Assembly: GCA_026119935.1 (NCBI GenBank)
Contig: JALRMH010000010.1
Location: 778,553-842,552 of the forward strand
Length of the DNA stretch: 64,000 nt
From: Endothia cerciana
Taxonomy: Eukaryota; Ascomycota; Sordariomycetes; Diaporthales; Cryphonectriaceae
Direction of reading: 5' to 3'
The translations under genes were made by a program, and so were the position numbers. A model generated the notes under the pieces. It worked only from the letters and a program-made list of their open reading frames with translations. It was not told where the DNA came from and did not search any database. Positions 11,661 through 22,446 of this stretch are shown piece after piece (the stretch's first letter is position 1; every line of letters starts with the position of its first letter).

Positions 11661-12175
11661 ACATATATATATCCACAACTAAAAGGCCCAGGGCGGAGGA
11701 TCAGTCCGTATCAGGAACAATTGATAACTTTCAAGATGACGATATCACCACCATCTCATCTTTTAGGTCTCGGAGGGAGGTGGGGACAGATCACACCAGA
11801 GAGGAGCTACCGCTACTTTGGAGGGAGGGGGGACAAAGAGAGAGACAGAGAGAGGGAGAGAGAGAAGAGGACGTATGTACATATCACGTCTCGGGACCGG
11901 GGGGCGGGGGCGGGATGAACCAACCCACCCTCACGACATCCAAGGCTGAACTGAACTGCCTGCCATGCAGTCATCACGGGCCGAACACCGGGGGAGGGGG
12001 ATGGGCAGAAGGCCTTCAGAAAGCCCACCCGCTCAAAATACGAGGTTCATCATTCCACCGAACCAGTGTGCGTTCCCCCGAACGGGGCCAACAAGGCAGC
12101 CTGACGGGGCGGGTATGTAATTACAGCCCTTACCTACTGCCCACTTCCGGGCCCGGCTGGTGGCCTCTTCTCTTT

Positions 12176-12190
12176 GGGGGGGGGGGGGGG
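12176..12190 (+). repeat. G15 homopolymer
   Basis: Uninterrupted G-run; a C11 run lies about 75 bases downstream. Confidence 0.95.
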
Positions 12191-13015
12191 CCGGGCGTAG
12201 ATACATCAGCACAACGCTCTGACAACTCCCTTCAGTATACCTGAGAGGGCTGACAGCCCGCTCCCCCCCCCCCTCCCTCCTCCTTGAGGCGAAGGGTCGG
12301 TCCCGTTGGCAGATCCTGACACCATCGTCCCAAGTAAGGGCAGTTTCGCGGTCTTGGCTATCCCTTAGCCCTCTTGGTCCCACGGCCCTCTGCTGCCAAC
12401 TCGGCTACTGAACACTCAAGATTGCCGGGCGCGACCCTCTTTTTCTCTGGCCCAGACACGTTTGATGCCGGGCAGTCAGACACATACGATGCAAGTGTGA
12501 TGATAAAATGCCGCCTTGGATTATGAGAAAGTCCGCCATCTCCACGTCCCGTTACTCCCGTACAAGACCCGTACAAGACAAGAACCCTGAAGAGGAATGT
12601 GACTGCCATCCGTTCATCGTCAAACATCAACAATCTCTTGTGGGAAAAAGGAAAAAAAATGAAGAGACCAAAAAAACAACGCGTTACGCTCTTGCATGCC
12701 GTGTGATTCCGGACAAGCCTTGTTCGTATCTCTTCATACTTCTGCCTTTCCCCCAGCACCCTCGGCCTGTGGTATAAACCTGCTGGCATATCCGTATGCT
12801 TCCAATCTTCGCCACGATATCACCTGAACATCTCCGTCCTCACGCCTCCCTCAACTCGCCATGTTTACCCTACCTCCAATGGAGGACCCAAAAAGCCAGG
12901 TCCCCTGTTTTGTTCCCCGCGGTCATAGCTTTCAGGTTCCATGGTGTTATCCAAGCCTGCCGACAATGCCGGTTGAGCATGGACAACCCCGGTTTTTCAT
13001 TTGTTCCGAGGCCTC

Positions 13016-14419
13016 TTAGGTGGAGATCAGAGGCTCCTCCTGCTTGACCTCCGGCGCGGGTGCCGCAGGTTCCTCGGCAGCCTTGAAGTCTTCCTCAGGG
13101 GCAGCAGGGAAGTCGGATTCCTTGACGGACTGAGCTGGGGGCTGGGCAGAGGCCTGGCGGCCACGCAGCATCTGCTGGGCCTTGGAGGCGTAGTCTCCCA
13201 CGAACTGCTTGGTTAACTCGGTGGCGTGGGCCGTATGCGTACCGGCGATCTGCCTAAACTGCTCGGTCTGGGCGTTGACGACGCCCTGTGCATTCTTAAG
13301 GTGGTGGTCGATGAGCTCCTGGTTGGTGGTGTAGATCAGAGGCACGGTGAAGAGGAGGGTGGTGGCGAGGAGCGCGAGACCCCAGTACGGGACGATCTTG
13401 ACGAGCCAGTACGAGAGGAAGGCGCTGACGCAGACCTGAAGAGAGTGGTTGTTTGTTAGCCAGGGCTGGGGCTCAGGGGCCTAAGCGGAGGAGGAGGAGT
13501 GTGGTCTGCATACCGTGGCGGAAGCGCTGATGTTCTCGGCGAACAGGATGCGCTGGGACTCGATGACGATGAAGTTGACCAGCTCGTGGACATCGCCAAT
13601 GAGGGAGTCGAGGGCCTCACGAGGGACGGTGTAGTACTTGCGAGGGCGAAGCTGGCTGGCAAGGCCGGTGTTCATGACCAGCTTGCCGGCAACCTCGGCG
13701 GCGATGGTGGTGCCCAGGACCATCCACGTAAGCCTGAAGCCCCATCGCACCACATCCAGGTACCTAACCGCGAAGATGAGGGTGACGACGGAGAGGTAGG
13801 CGATCGCGGAAGCACCTGCGTAGCTCAGCTGGTTAGTCTTCTCTGCCCTCGGGCTCCTATCTTGAGGGTTCCGGCCTTCCGTGTGCATCCGGATGGCCGG
13901 GGCTCGGGGATGCACGTACGAGGGTTATTCCACGACAGAAGCTCGGAGAAGAAGGAGTGATAGTGCGTCAGGGGCTGGCCGGTGGCAGTCGGGTTGGCGG
14001 GGGTCTGGCGAGAAGCCGCGAGGTTGGACAGCTCGGCGGTGGTCTTCTGGTGTTGGTCCTGGACCGTCTGGGCGACGGGGCCTGCGGAGGGACGGAGGTG
14101 TTAGCTTGCAACGTCAGTTAGGTAGGAGTTGAGGATCTGCATACCACTGGCAACAGAGTCGTAGGTGCTCTGGGCATCTGGGGAGGTGTTGTTAGCTTAT
14201 CGAGGTGGCATGATGATGGGACCGAGGTCTGAAACACTGCGAGATTGTCAGCTTGTGCTTCGTCGGAGGGCCAAAGGCCATGGCCTGGGCCGAGGCAGAT
14301 TGCATGGCAGGAGGGCGTGACGGCCGAAGGGATGGGGATGTCAAGATGCGAGACAGCTAGCTTACCTTACTAGCCTTCAGGGAGTCCATGGTGGAGGCAC
14401 CGTTGGCGGTGTCGGCCAT
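13016..14419 (-). CDS. RTN1: reticulon-like ER membrane-shaping protein
   Basis: Five exons: 14419-14371, 14177-14145, 14081-13920, 13815-13514 and 13435-13016, 321 aa. The reticulon homology domain spans about residues 65-225. It has two long hydrophobic hairpins (ASAIAYLSVVTLIFAVRYLD and VSAFLSYWLVKIVPYWGLAL) separated by a hydrophilic loop with the fungal signature LRPRKYYTVPREALDSLIGDVHELVNF. The motif LTHYHSFFSELLSWNNP precedes the first hairpin. The tail is acidic and Ala/Pro/Glu-rich, ending EEPLIST. Reticulons insert wedge-like into tubular ER and the nuclear envelope and stabilise curvature. Exon 2 is only 33 nt. The donor of exon 1 is chosen (GTAAGG at 14370) because it alone keeps frame into DAQSTYDSVA-like sequence. 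The domain call is secure; exon 1-2 junctions are less so. Confidence 0.9.
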
Positions 14420-14725
14420 TTTTGGAAGAGGTGAGGTGATGTCGAGATAGAGATGGAGCACGTGCTCTGCTCTGGCTTGTGAGGAGATGCGAGCGTTGGT
14501 TGATCAGGAAGCCTAGGCTTGGATGGGTTTCTGGGGTCCTGAGGTTCTCTTTTGATGCGTAGGATGTAACAGGTTGGTTGTCTTGTCCAGGTGTATGGCA
14601 GCAGGAGGGAGGAGAGAGGTTGCAAGGGGGGAGGAAAAGGTGACGACAGAGAGGTGTGGTGTAGAAACGTATTTTTGCAGGCAGGTGTGAGGTGTTTGTT
14701 CCCTGTCGAGCAGGCCCAGGCCACA

Positions 14726-14743
14726 GGCTTCAGGCTTAGGCTT

Positions 14744-14814
<71 letters not shown>

Positions 14815-14816
14815 TC
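14726..14816 (+). repeat. (AGGCTC)n hexanucleotide tandem repeat
   Basis: About fourteen units, the first few carrying TTAGGC variants. It lies about 300 bp upstream of the reticulon start codon. Both strands are open through it, giving meaningless Glu-Pro or Arg-Leu repeats. Confidence 0.95.
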
Positions 14817-15716
14817 TGGCTCGGATTCAGGTTCTTGCTTTTGTTTCCCGGCCAAGGCCAGTCAGTGACGCTCGGTGCCGTAATGTGGCGCCAGCACCCA
14901 GCTGCCCGCGGGTCTAGACGGTGGGGTCCACGTTCCAAGCTCTGTGGCTAGTGCTACCTGAGCTCTGGGAGCCCGCCAGTATAGTACATCGTACTTTTCG
15001 TCACCTGTGCGGCACCTGCAGTACCACTGTGACTGCGGTCAGTCTTGTGCTCTTCCCACTGTCAGGCGTCCGGTACACTGCACCGCGCCATTCACCATCA
15101 TGCCATACATACATAAGCAAGTCTTCTCGACATTTCTGGAGAGACTCAACCGCCAGCCGCCGTCGCGACAAGCTCAGTAGCGCTTCCCCAGCTACCATGT
15201 AATCCGTGCCCACCCCGTCATAGCGCGGCACAGGTTCGTCATGGCGCTACCATCAGGATTAAGACCGGCCCGTCCTGGATGCCGCAGGAAAGGCCCAACC
15301 TGCTGGGACGAAATAATGGATCTTCCTCCATCGAGGGCTTGGACCATGCACGCATGGGGGAAGAAGAAAGCTAAGCTGGGTACCCTCTCCCCCCCCCCTC
15401 TCTCCCCCTCCGTGTTCGACATCGTCAAGGCGGGTGGGAAGGGAAGGGAAGAAGAGGCTGGTGATCATCGCTGCGTGACAACCCCCACCCGCCACAACCC
15501 TGTCATCCCAAGCTTGTCGTCACCCGGTCTCCCTCCCTCCCTCCCTCTCCCTCCTGGGCTTTGCGTTGCGGGATTACATGTGATTCCCCGACCAAAAGTC
15601 GTTAGCGCTCGCTCACCGTCCTTTGCGTGCAGAAAGACAACAAGCAGCAGATCCACCACAATATCTATCTGACTGCACATGATGAGTCCCTGATCTCTCT
15701 CTACTGTAGTAGGCCT

Positions 15717-15732
15717 CCCCCCCCCCCCCCCT
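15717..15732 (+). repeat. C16 homopolymer
   Basis: Uninterrupted C-run in the spacer between the reticulon and GYP5 genes. Confidence 0.95.
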
Positions 15733-16077
15733 TCGGCAGACACGATCAGCATCACAGAAAGAATCCGGGACGTCGGGAAGATCATCAGTCGTAGGGAGCT
15801 CACCCTCCCGCTCCTGTCAGTGAACGCCCAAGCACCGCACTCACCACAAAAGCCCGCCAGCTGTTATTGGCCTCTAGAATGCTGTCCATAGTAGAGAGCC
15901 ATTCGAGAAAATTCTTGGTGTATGAGTCTCGAGTGTGTGTGTGTGTGTGAATACCCTTCTTGCTGGATAGACCCAGGCGGCTAGGCTCTGCGTCTGCGCG
16001 TAGGCACTTCGGAACTATGCGAGAGAGAAGGAGACTGAATGAAATAGGCCCGCACTCCCTGGACTCGAAGGCGTAGG

Positions 16078-16078
16078 C

Positions 16079-16113
<35 letters not shown>

Positions 16114-16114
16114 G
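16078..16114 (+). repeat. (TGTC)n tetranucleotide repeat
   Basis: About nine units of TGTC. Confidence 0.95.
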
Positions 16115-16206
16115 CCTGTCCCCCCTAATTCTATATTCTCTTTCCATCGTCTGGAAAGGCCTGGCAGGAACTCTAGACTCACCGAGTCCAAATATTTCCC
16201 TCTCCG

Positions 16207-16276
16207 TCCCTTCTTCTTCTTCTTCTTCTTCTTCCTTCTTTTTGGCTTTGGGGAGGAGGGTGGGGGGGGGGGGGGG
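16207..16276 (+). repeat. (TTC)n tract and G15 homopolymer
   Basis: About nine TTC units near 16207-16235 and, after a short spacer, fifteen G at 16262-16276. Confidence 0.9.
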
Positions 16277-17084
16277 CGCGCTTGATCCTGAACAAATCCT
16301 TGCCCGGCGGGCCTTCGATAGACCTAATTGTGATCGCCCGCTCCAGGCATGAGATGCCCGCCATCTTGCAACCCTTGAGACCCTTATCTCTTGTATACGA
16401 TAATTTCGGGAGGCTGATCACCTGTCTATCGCCATGTAGCCATGTAACGGGCAAGACGACGAAGACATGCTTCTGTTCTGCACGGATCGCGGCGCTCCCC
16501 CCTTGTCCCCCTTTTTACGTCTCAAGTTCTAACCCTGATAGCCTATGTTCTGTTCACATGGCGTCGTCCTGCATAGGAAGCTACCCGAGTATGATGATGA
16601 TGGTAATGGTAATGGAAAGAAGATATATTCTCATTCCCAAATTCTACGGTAGACCCAAACGATAGGTATGGTATGGTGTGGGTTAATGTAATGTAGTGTG
16701 TGATCTAAAAACTCCGCCTGTTGCATCGCAAACGATAAGCAACATGGAAATATCTTTCCCAATCCCTTTGAAAATGCCAATGTGTAATCTAATGCCTTGG
16801 ATGAAGTGCGTTGTCGAACTGAAGCCAAACGAGCCCACACAAATTGCTCATCCACCCTTTCCCCCCGTGGAAATGATAATCTTGATTTGATTGAGCGCCA
16901 AAGCTAGCCAGCCAAGGACAGCTTTCTGCCTCTATTCCCACAGCTCAGACGAGAAGGCTGTTGATTGTACGGCGCTGCTCAACCGGGGATTTGTGAATAA
17001 TTCAATGGCAGTAGTGAGAGTCGAGTCATGTTGATGAGGTGCTTGCGTGTATGATCATAGGTGTGGTTGTAGCCAGTCTTGCCG

Positions 17085-17107
17085 AAAAAAAAAAAAAAAA
17101 AAAAAAA
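17085..17107 (+). repeat. A23 homopolymer
   Basis: Uninterrupted A-run about 100 bp past the GYP5 stop codon, in the gene's 3' flank (a T-run on the sense strand). Confidence 0.95.
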
Positions 17108-17206
17108 GACACCGCAGGTATCCAAGCGGTCGAGAATAATTCCAAACAGTACCCACCTATAAGGGACCGATTTCATGTAGGTGGCGGAACATGCTCGTGC
17201 CGGCCC

Positions 17207-18548
17207 TTATCTCCTCCACCCCCAGAAGCCTCCACCGCCATTCGATGTTGCAGTGGGCGCGGGCGCGGGCGCGGGCGCGGGCGTAGCTGGCGCGGTGGCC
17301 TTAGCAGCCGCGGCAGCCGTCTCGGCGGCAGGAGACGTGAAGCTCCTGAACATGCCCATAACTCCTTGCTGCTGCTGTTGAGCGTCACCCGGCGGGTGCA
17401 GATGCTCGCCAGCGACGCCGAGCGACCTGCGCAGCTGCTCGAGCTTCTGCCTCGCTTCCTCCGCCTCCTGCTTCGCAACGGCCTCTGCGGTCTTCGCCTG
17501 AACGAGCTCCAGCAGCAGCGCTTCGTGCTCGTTCGCCGGGGGCGCAGCCTGCGCCGCCAGGTTTGTAGCTGAGGGCGCCGCGTCATTCGCACTGGTGCCG
17601 AGGAGCGAGGAGGTCCGCTTGGTGACCGAGATCTGCGATGGCGTCGACTGGCTCCTCCCGAGCTTGAGCTCCCGCAGACCCGGCGCGACGGACTTGGTGC
17701 TGGGATTTCTAGACAGCCAGCCAGCTCCAGTCCCGCTGCCGTCGATGCCGGCAGAGTCTGAGGCCCGCACGCGCATGCCGTGTATCTGCTTCTCGAGGCG
17801 CTGCTTATCGGTATGGAGGTTTCGGACATGTGCGTGGCTCTCCCGGAGCTGGTCCTTCATGTTGGCAATTTCCTGCTCGAGGTCTACCGCGCGGCGGTTA
17901 GCGTCTTGCGACTTGGACATCTCGATCTGGAGCTGTTCCTTCGTGCGGGCGAGCTCGTCGCGCATCTGGGGTTTGGTTTGTGTGATCGATGACCTCCTCC
18001 TGTTCCCGTCGTCCCCGAATCTCCCCTCCACGCTATCCAAGAGGTCTGACAGGGGCCCATCGTGCGTGTTGACCCCATCAGGTCTTATTGTCGCATCGCT
18101 GTCACCGCTGTGCGATGTGATGACGGTCTCGCTGCTCGCTTGTCTCCTAATGCTGCTGAGGAGCGACCTCACCGCCTTCCGGTCTTCATCGCGTTCTTCT
18201 CGTTCCCGCTGCAGCTGGTCGGCCAGGAGGGCATGCTGTCGCTGTAAATCGCTCAGGGCGGTGAGGAGGTCTTCGATCTGGGTGTGGAGGTTCCTGCTGT
18301 CGGAGTTGTGGGCCAGGAAGGCGACCTTGGAGTCGCGCCCGAGGGCCGAGGGATCCTCGGCTGTAGAGTCCCTGGAGATGGAGGTGGCGTCGGTGGAGAC
18401 GGTGCTCAGTACGCTGGCTGCGGACGACGTCGACGAGGAGCTGGCTTCCATGGAGTTGAGGGTGGACGCCAGGCTTTGTTTGGATGCGCTCCTCTTCAGC
18501 ATGCTTAACGGTCTTGAGGCAGCACCAGGGGTGAGGCTCGAGGTTGAG

Positions 18549-18580
<32 letters not shown>

Positions 18581-20745
18581 GGAGGATGCTTTGAGGGATG
18601 TGGTGGAGTTGGCCCAGAGGCGCCCGAGGAAGCGGGCTGCAGCGTTAGTAACTTCCGAGGACCCTTCCGCATTGGCGCTTGGGTGGTTGGGTGGATGGGT
18701 CAATTGGCTCTCCCTGTACCCCTGCTCAAGCGCCGCGAGTCGTTCCCTGCTGACGACGGGCGAGAGGCTGACAAAATCGGACACAAATTCGTCTGCGTTG
18801 TACTGTTATTCGTTGGTTAGTACTGCACAGACAGTTTTGGCCCCGAGGGAGGAGGGGAGTTACATGATAGGCGTCCCATAGGCTGCGGCTCAGGAGCAGC
18901 TGCAGGACATCCCCCATCTCGGTCAAGGCAAGGATCCTGGGTTGATTACGCCTCATAAGCGAAAGAGCAACCCGCATAATGGTCTCGGATGCACCCTCGG
19001 CGAAGATCACATCGTAGATACCTGGTTCCTGTCAGTTGTGCACGCCCTGACAGGCCGCGGACCCAGAAAACTTACGAAACAGCATGGGCAGGGGGCACGT
19101 GACGGCGAAGAAGGAAAGGAACCATTGTGAAACGTATGCTGGGTCGACCTGTAAATCGTCCAGATGGTCTGATAACGCGGGCAGGTTGTCTCGAAGCAGT
19201 TCTCGGAATTCTTCAGCAGTTTCTGTCAGTACATGCAGGCTCCAAGATCTCCAGACGCGCAACAAAAAATGTCTCGTGTCGAAAACCCTGCCGAGGACGA
19301 CCAAGGTTTGGGCCGCAGGGAGGGAAAACGCATCACTCACGGTAGATCTTGACGTGCAGTCCGTACAGGTCCGGCAGGAAGGAAGACCTGAGGTCATACT
19401 GCTCCATGAGCCTGACTCGTAGTTAGCATCCGGATCATCTCTTCACCTCCGCAAAGCTTGAGCTGGAAAATCGGCACACGGCGACGGCTTACTTGACCAA
19501 GACGCAGAAGGCCTGCTTGTCGCTCATGTGCATCAGGAGAGGACCGACCAGCAGGGCAAGGCCCTGGCAGTACCCGATCTTCTGGTCGTACAGGCTGTAG
19601 CACTTGAGGACGCGGCCCAACATGCGCTGCCCGTCGCCCTCGGGGTCGCGGAACATCTCGACACCAGGAAAGCTGCGCCCGAGATCCTTCCCGATCAGGC
19701 CCTCATACGGGCTCGATTCGCCGGTGAACCTCTCGAATGCATCCTCGAGCGTCGCGTCCCGCGCCAGGGACATGCTCTGCCAGACGACGCCACGGAGCGG
19801 GGGCGGGATGCCCTTCCGGATCTTGTTGGCCAGCAGCGTCGGCAGCCGCGCAGCGGTCTGCTGGTAGTCCTTCACAAGGGCCGCGTAAAACTCGAGGTCC
19901 GTCATCGGGGGCGGTGGCAGCATCGAGTACCGCAGGGGCGCGGGCTGCGGCCCTTGGACCATATCTCGTAGCTGCGCCATCGAAGGGGGCCGCGGCCTTC
20001 GTGCAGACTGCTGAAGCTTCGTGGTGGTCTGTACCTTTACGCTCTTCGGGTTCGTAGCCAGCCTGTCGTTCTCCTGTTCTAGTCGGGCCAGCAGCATAGC
20101 AGTAGTCTGCGCAACGGAGGCCCTGTCAGTACCTGTAGACAGGACAACAAGAGCGTCCGGACCTCGAAGGACCCAAGGCAGAAAGGTTCAACCCACATCT
20201 TCCTCGTTGTCCTTAGACTCGGCGTCCTCCGTCTTCTGTAGCCCCTCCCAGTCCACCTCCTCGTCGTCGCTCTCCTCTGCTTCAGCGCCGTTGATCGTCT
20301 TGCTGTCGTCGTCGGCACCCTCAAGCTCCTCCTGCAGGTTCAGCTTCAGGCTGCTGCCCGGTACGGTCGTGACGGGGCTCAAGGCCTCATTAGGGTCGAA
20401 CGGCGAGCTCAGGGGGCTGCGGGTGGTTGCTGCGGACCCGGGGCTCAGCGTGTTCCTAGACAAGCTCCTCCTGTCCTGTATCGTGGCGCCGTTCGGCGGG
20501 AGGTCGGTGTTGAGAGTCAGCTGCCTCGGCGGCTCGGACAGGCGGACGGTGACAAGGGAGTCGTGCTCGGCTCTCCGCTCGATGGTGCTGTCGTGGGGGT
20601 TCGAGCTGCTTCGCTGGCGGGTCTGCTCGGAGGTGGTGGGAGAGGGGACGGCGGTCGAGCTCGAGAGTGAGGAGGCATGTTTATGCTGCTTTGGGCCAGG
20701 CCCGACACCACCAGTAGGGCTGGTGGTCTCCTGGTCGGCCTCCAT
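17207..20745 (-). CDS. GYP5: TBC-domain Rab GTPase-activating protein (Gyp5-like)
   Basis: Six exons: 20745-20197, 20106-19493, 19411-19341, 19222-19076, 19021-18864 and 18802-17207, 1044 aa. Residues 1-183 are disordered and end in an acidic stretch. Residues about 275-510 form a TBC domain. It contains RKGIPPPLRGVVWQ, the arginine finger in IGKDLGRSF (R327) and the glutamine finger in GYCQGLALL (Q364). Both catalytic fingers are intact, so GTP-hydrolysis stimulation on a Rab is expected; yeast Gyp5 acts on Sec4/Ypt1 in exocytosis. A poly-Asn tract near residue 600 comes from (GTT)n. A long coiled coil (about residues 780-870 and 930-970) follows. The tail has an Ala/Pro dipeptide stretch and ends GGGGFWGWRR. 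The junction of exons 1 and 2 is the least certain, because a GTTGAA donor with the CTACAG acceptor is an alternative in another phase. Confidence 0.9.
18545..18582 (+). repeat. (GTT)n microsatellite, coding
   Basis: About twelve units, read on the minus strand as a poly-Asn tract within GYP5. Confidence 0.9.
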
Positions 20746-20863
20746 CGGGGAAGGAAGGGCAGGCTCCCGACCCGAGCCTCGAGGCTGCTACTCGAACGAC
20801 AAGTTGGTACGCCGAGGAAAGGGATCTGGTCGGGCAAAGGGCTGAGACTGGAATGACGGGATT

Positions 20864-20879
20864 GGGGGGGGGGGGGGGG
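20864..20879 (+). repeat. G16 homopolymer
   Basis: Uninterrupted run about 120 bp upstream of the GYP5 ATG, probably in its leader or core promoter (C-run on the sense strand). Confidence 0.95.
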
Positions 20880-21289
20880 ACCTGTGAATCGAGCCCGACG
20901 GACCTCCAGCTAGAGGAAGAAAAAAAAAAAGACAAGGCAGGGTTCAAAGGCGGAGATTCTGGGCCGGGTATTTCGAGAGACCGGGTCCGGTGTGAGACAA
21001 GACAGAGAGAGTCCTGTCCTTTTTGGGTATGTTGGTAATCTGGGGGGAGGGGAACAGGTCCAGTGTGGGCTTGGTCGAGGTCGTCGTCAATGCACCTTGG
21101 TCGATGTCGGTCTTGCCTGCTGCCTTGACACGGAGACTGGGCAGGGGGGAGGGAGGGGTGGTGAGAGCCCAGGGCCAGTACGGTTTATTTACTCTTGACC
21201 ACGAAACCGGGCCTCTCCTGGCGGTCGCGTTCAGCGCCGGGGCCGCAAGGTCGGTGTGGACTGGGGAGCAGGTGGGTATCGCCCGCCGT

Positions 21290-21290
<1 letters not shown>

Positions 21291-21328
<38 letters not shown>

Positions 21329-21345
21329 CTCTCTTTTTTTTCTTT

Positions 21346-21377
<32 letters not shown>

Positions 21378-21378
21378 T
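21291..21378 (+). repeat. (TGC)n followed by (TTTC)n compound microsatellite
   Basis: About twelve TGC units, a short T-rich link, then about nine TTTC units. Confidence 0.95.
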
Positions 21379-21869
21379 CCTACCTCCTGCTGCCCCTTCC
21401 CTTGCAGGGGTGTATGCCAAGCGAGTCGAGGGCTCAAGACGACCCGAAGGAAGACGGGTCGTATAGGAGCCAGCTGGCTTATGAGAATGTCGATCGGAAG
21501 GGGAGTAGTCTGTGTCCCCTTCCCTCCTCCCCCCTCTTCTCGATGATGCCCGTCGTGTAGTCACGGTGTCGGGTCGGTAGGACGATCGCTCAGGCAGAGG
21601 AGGCGAGAGGGCCCAGCGGTCCTCGTCGTCCTGTGTCTCATACAGTGGGCAATGAAGAAGTGGTGAAACAAGACAGATGGAGTGTCTGGGGGCATGTAGG
21701 TCGACCCGCCCGCAGCAGGTTTTCGAAACCCTCGGCCGTTGATACGATAAAAGCCTCCAAGTCTCAGAATGACGAGGCCGTCAAGAAATAAATCTACCGG
21801 GTCTGGGGAGCTGGCCGGCCACGGTTCTGGCAGAGCCCTCTTCCTAGTCAAGGGAGCGTGCTGTTGGTC

Positions 21870-21910
21870 TGGTCTGTCCTGGTCTGTCCTGGTCTGTCCT
21901 GGCCTGGCCT
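21870..21910 (+). repeat. 10-bp tandem repeat (TGGTCTGTCC)n
   Basis: Three near-perfect units followed by decayed TGGCC/TGGTA variants, in noncoding sequence. Confidence 0.85.
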
Positions 21911-22392
21911 GGTATGGTCAAGGGTTGTTGAATTATGGATTCACGGCGGCCAGCCAGCAGTGGACCGTGGAGAGATGGACGTGGGAAGTGGGTACCATCG
22001 ATCGAAGTCAGCTTGGAAAGAATGGACTGGACCGAAGGGCAACGAATGAGTGGGCTCGATCCCCAAGCTGGGATGGGGGGTGCCCGACAGAGAGGCAGGT
22101 GGGCGGCCCAGGTCGAGGGACGACAAGGCGCGGTGAGGAGGAACGGACAAGAACATCCAGGCCGAATGGAAGACGTGAGATGATAGTCGCGTCAGTGGTT
22201 CATGCATCTCTCCTTACCTCGCGCGCATCATTGGCCAATCCCCCCTGCGGCGCGACAGGGCTCGGCCGGGGCCCACACCTCCTTTTCCCCTGCCACATTG
22301 GCTTGAAACCATAGATTCGAACCTCTCTGCTGCCGCCGCCGCAGCTGCAGGCCAAGACCTCCTGGGGTCCAGAAGCCACGAGCCCTGCTGAT

Positions 22393-22394
<2 letters not shown>

Positions 22395-22430
<36 letters not shown>

Positions 22431-22446
22431 TCTCTCTCTCTCTCTC
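22395..22446 (+). repeat. (GA)n-(TC)n inverted repeat / hairpin
   Basis: A GA dinucleotide run of about 33 bases is separated by a few bases (ATGGT) from a CT run of about 17 bases. The arms are self-complementary and could extrude a hairpin. Confidence 0.9.

Larger units (their letters stand above)
7305..13015. other. 5.7-kb gene-poor region
   Basis: Between the propeller gene start and the reticulon gene end I see no supported gene. Open frames are short (127 aa or less, or overlapping shadows of about 160-170 aa near 9116-9807) with no domain, no intron-joined continuation and no codon-bias contrast between strands. The stretch is studded with simple repeats: C15 at 7610-7624, C13 then (CTT)n at 8025-8075, G15 at 10503-10517, a CA tract at 11604-11660, a GA-rich tract near 11830-11870, G15 at 12176-12190 and C11 near 12263. 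I recognise no transposase or reverse-transcriptase motif. Confidence 0.55.
14420..17206. other. intergenic, repeat-rich, no gene seen
   Basis: About 2.8 kb between the reticulon start and the GYP5 stop. It contains the hexamer repeat at 14726-14816, a C16 run at 15717-15732, a (TGTC)n tract at 16078-16114, a TTC tract near 16207-16235, G15 at 16262-16276 and A23 at 17085-17107. Open frames are short or repeat-encoded. Confidence 0.55.

Noticed and set aside
14726..14816. CRISPR-like or telomere-like array
   Set aside because: Contiguous hexamers without spacers, and the unit is not the fungal telomere sequence.
17595..18881. 428-codon plus-strand frame across the GYP5 C-terminus
   Set aside because: Shadow of the coiled-coil coding region, Leu/Ser/Arg-rich from reverse-complement codons; crosses the GYP5 splice junction with no support.
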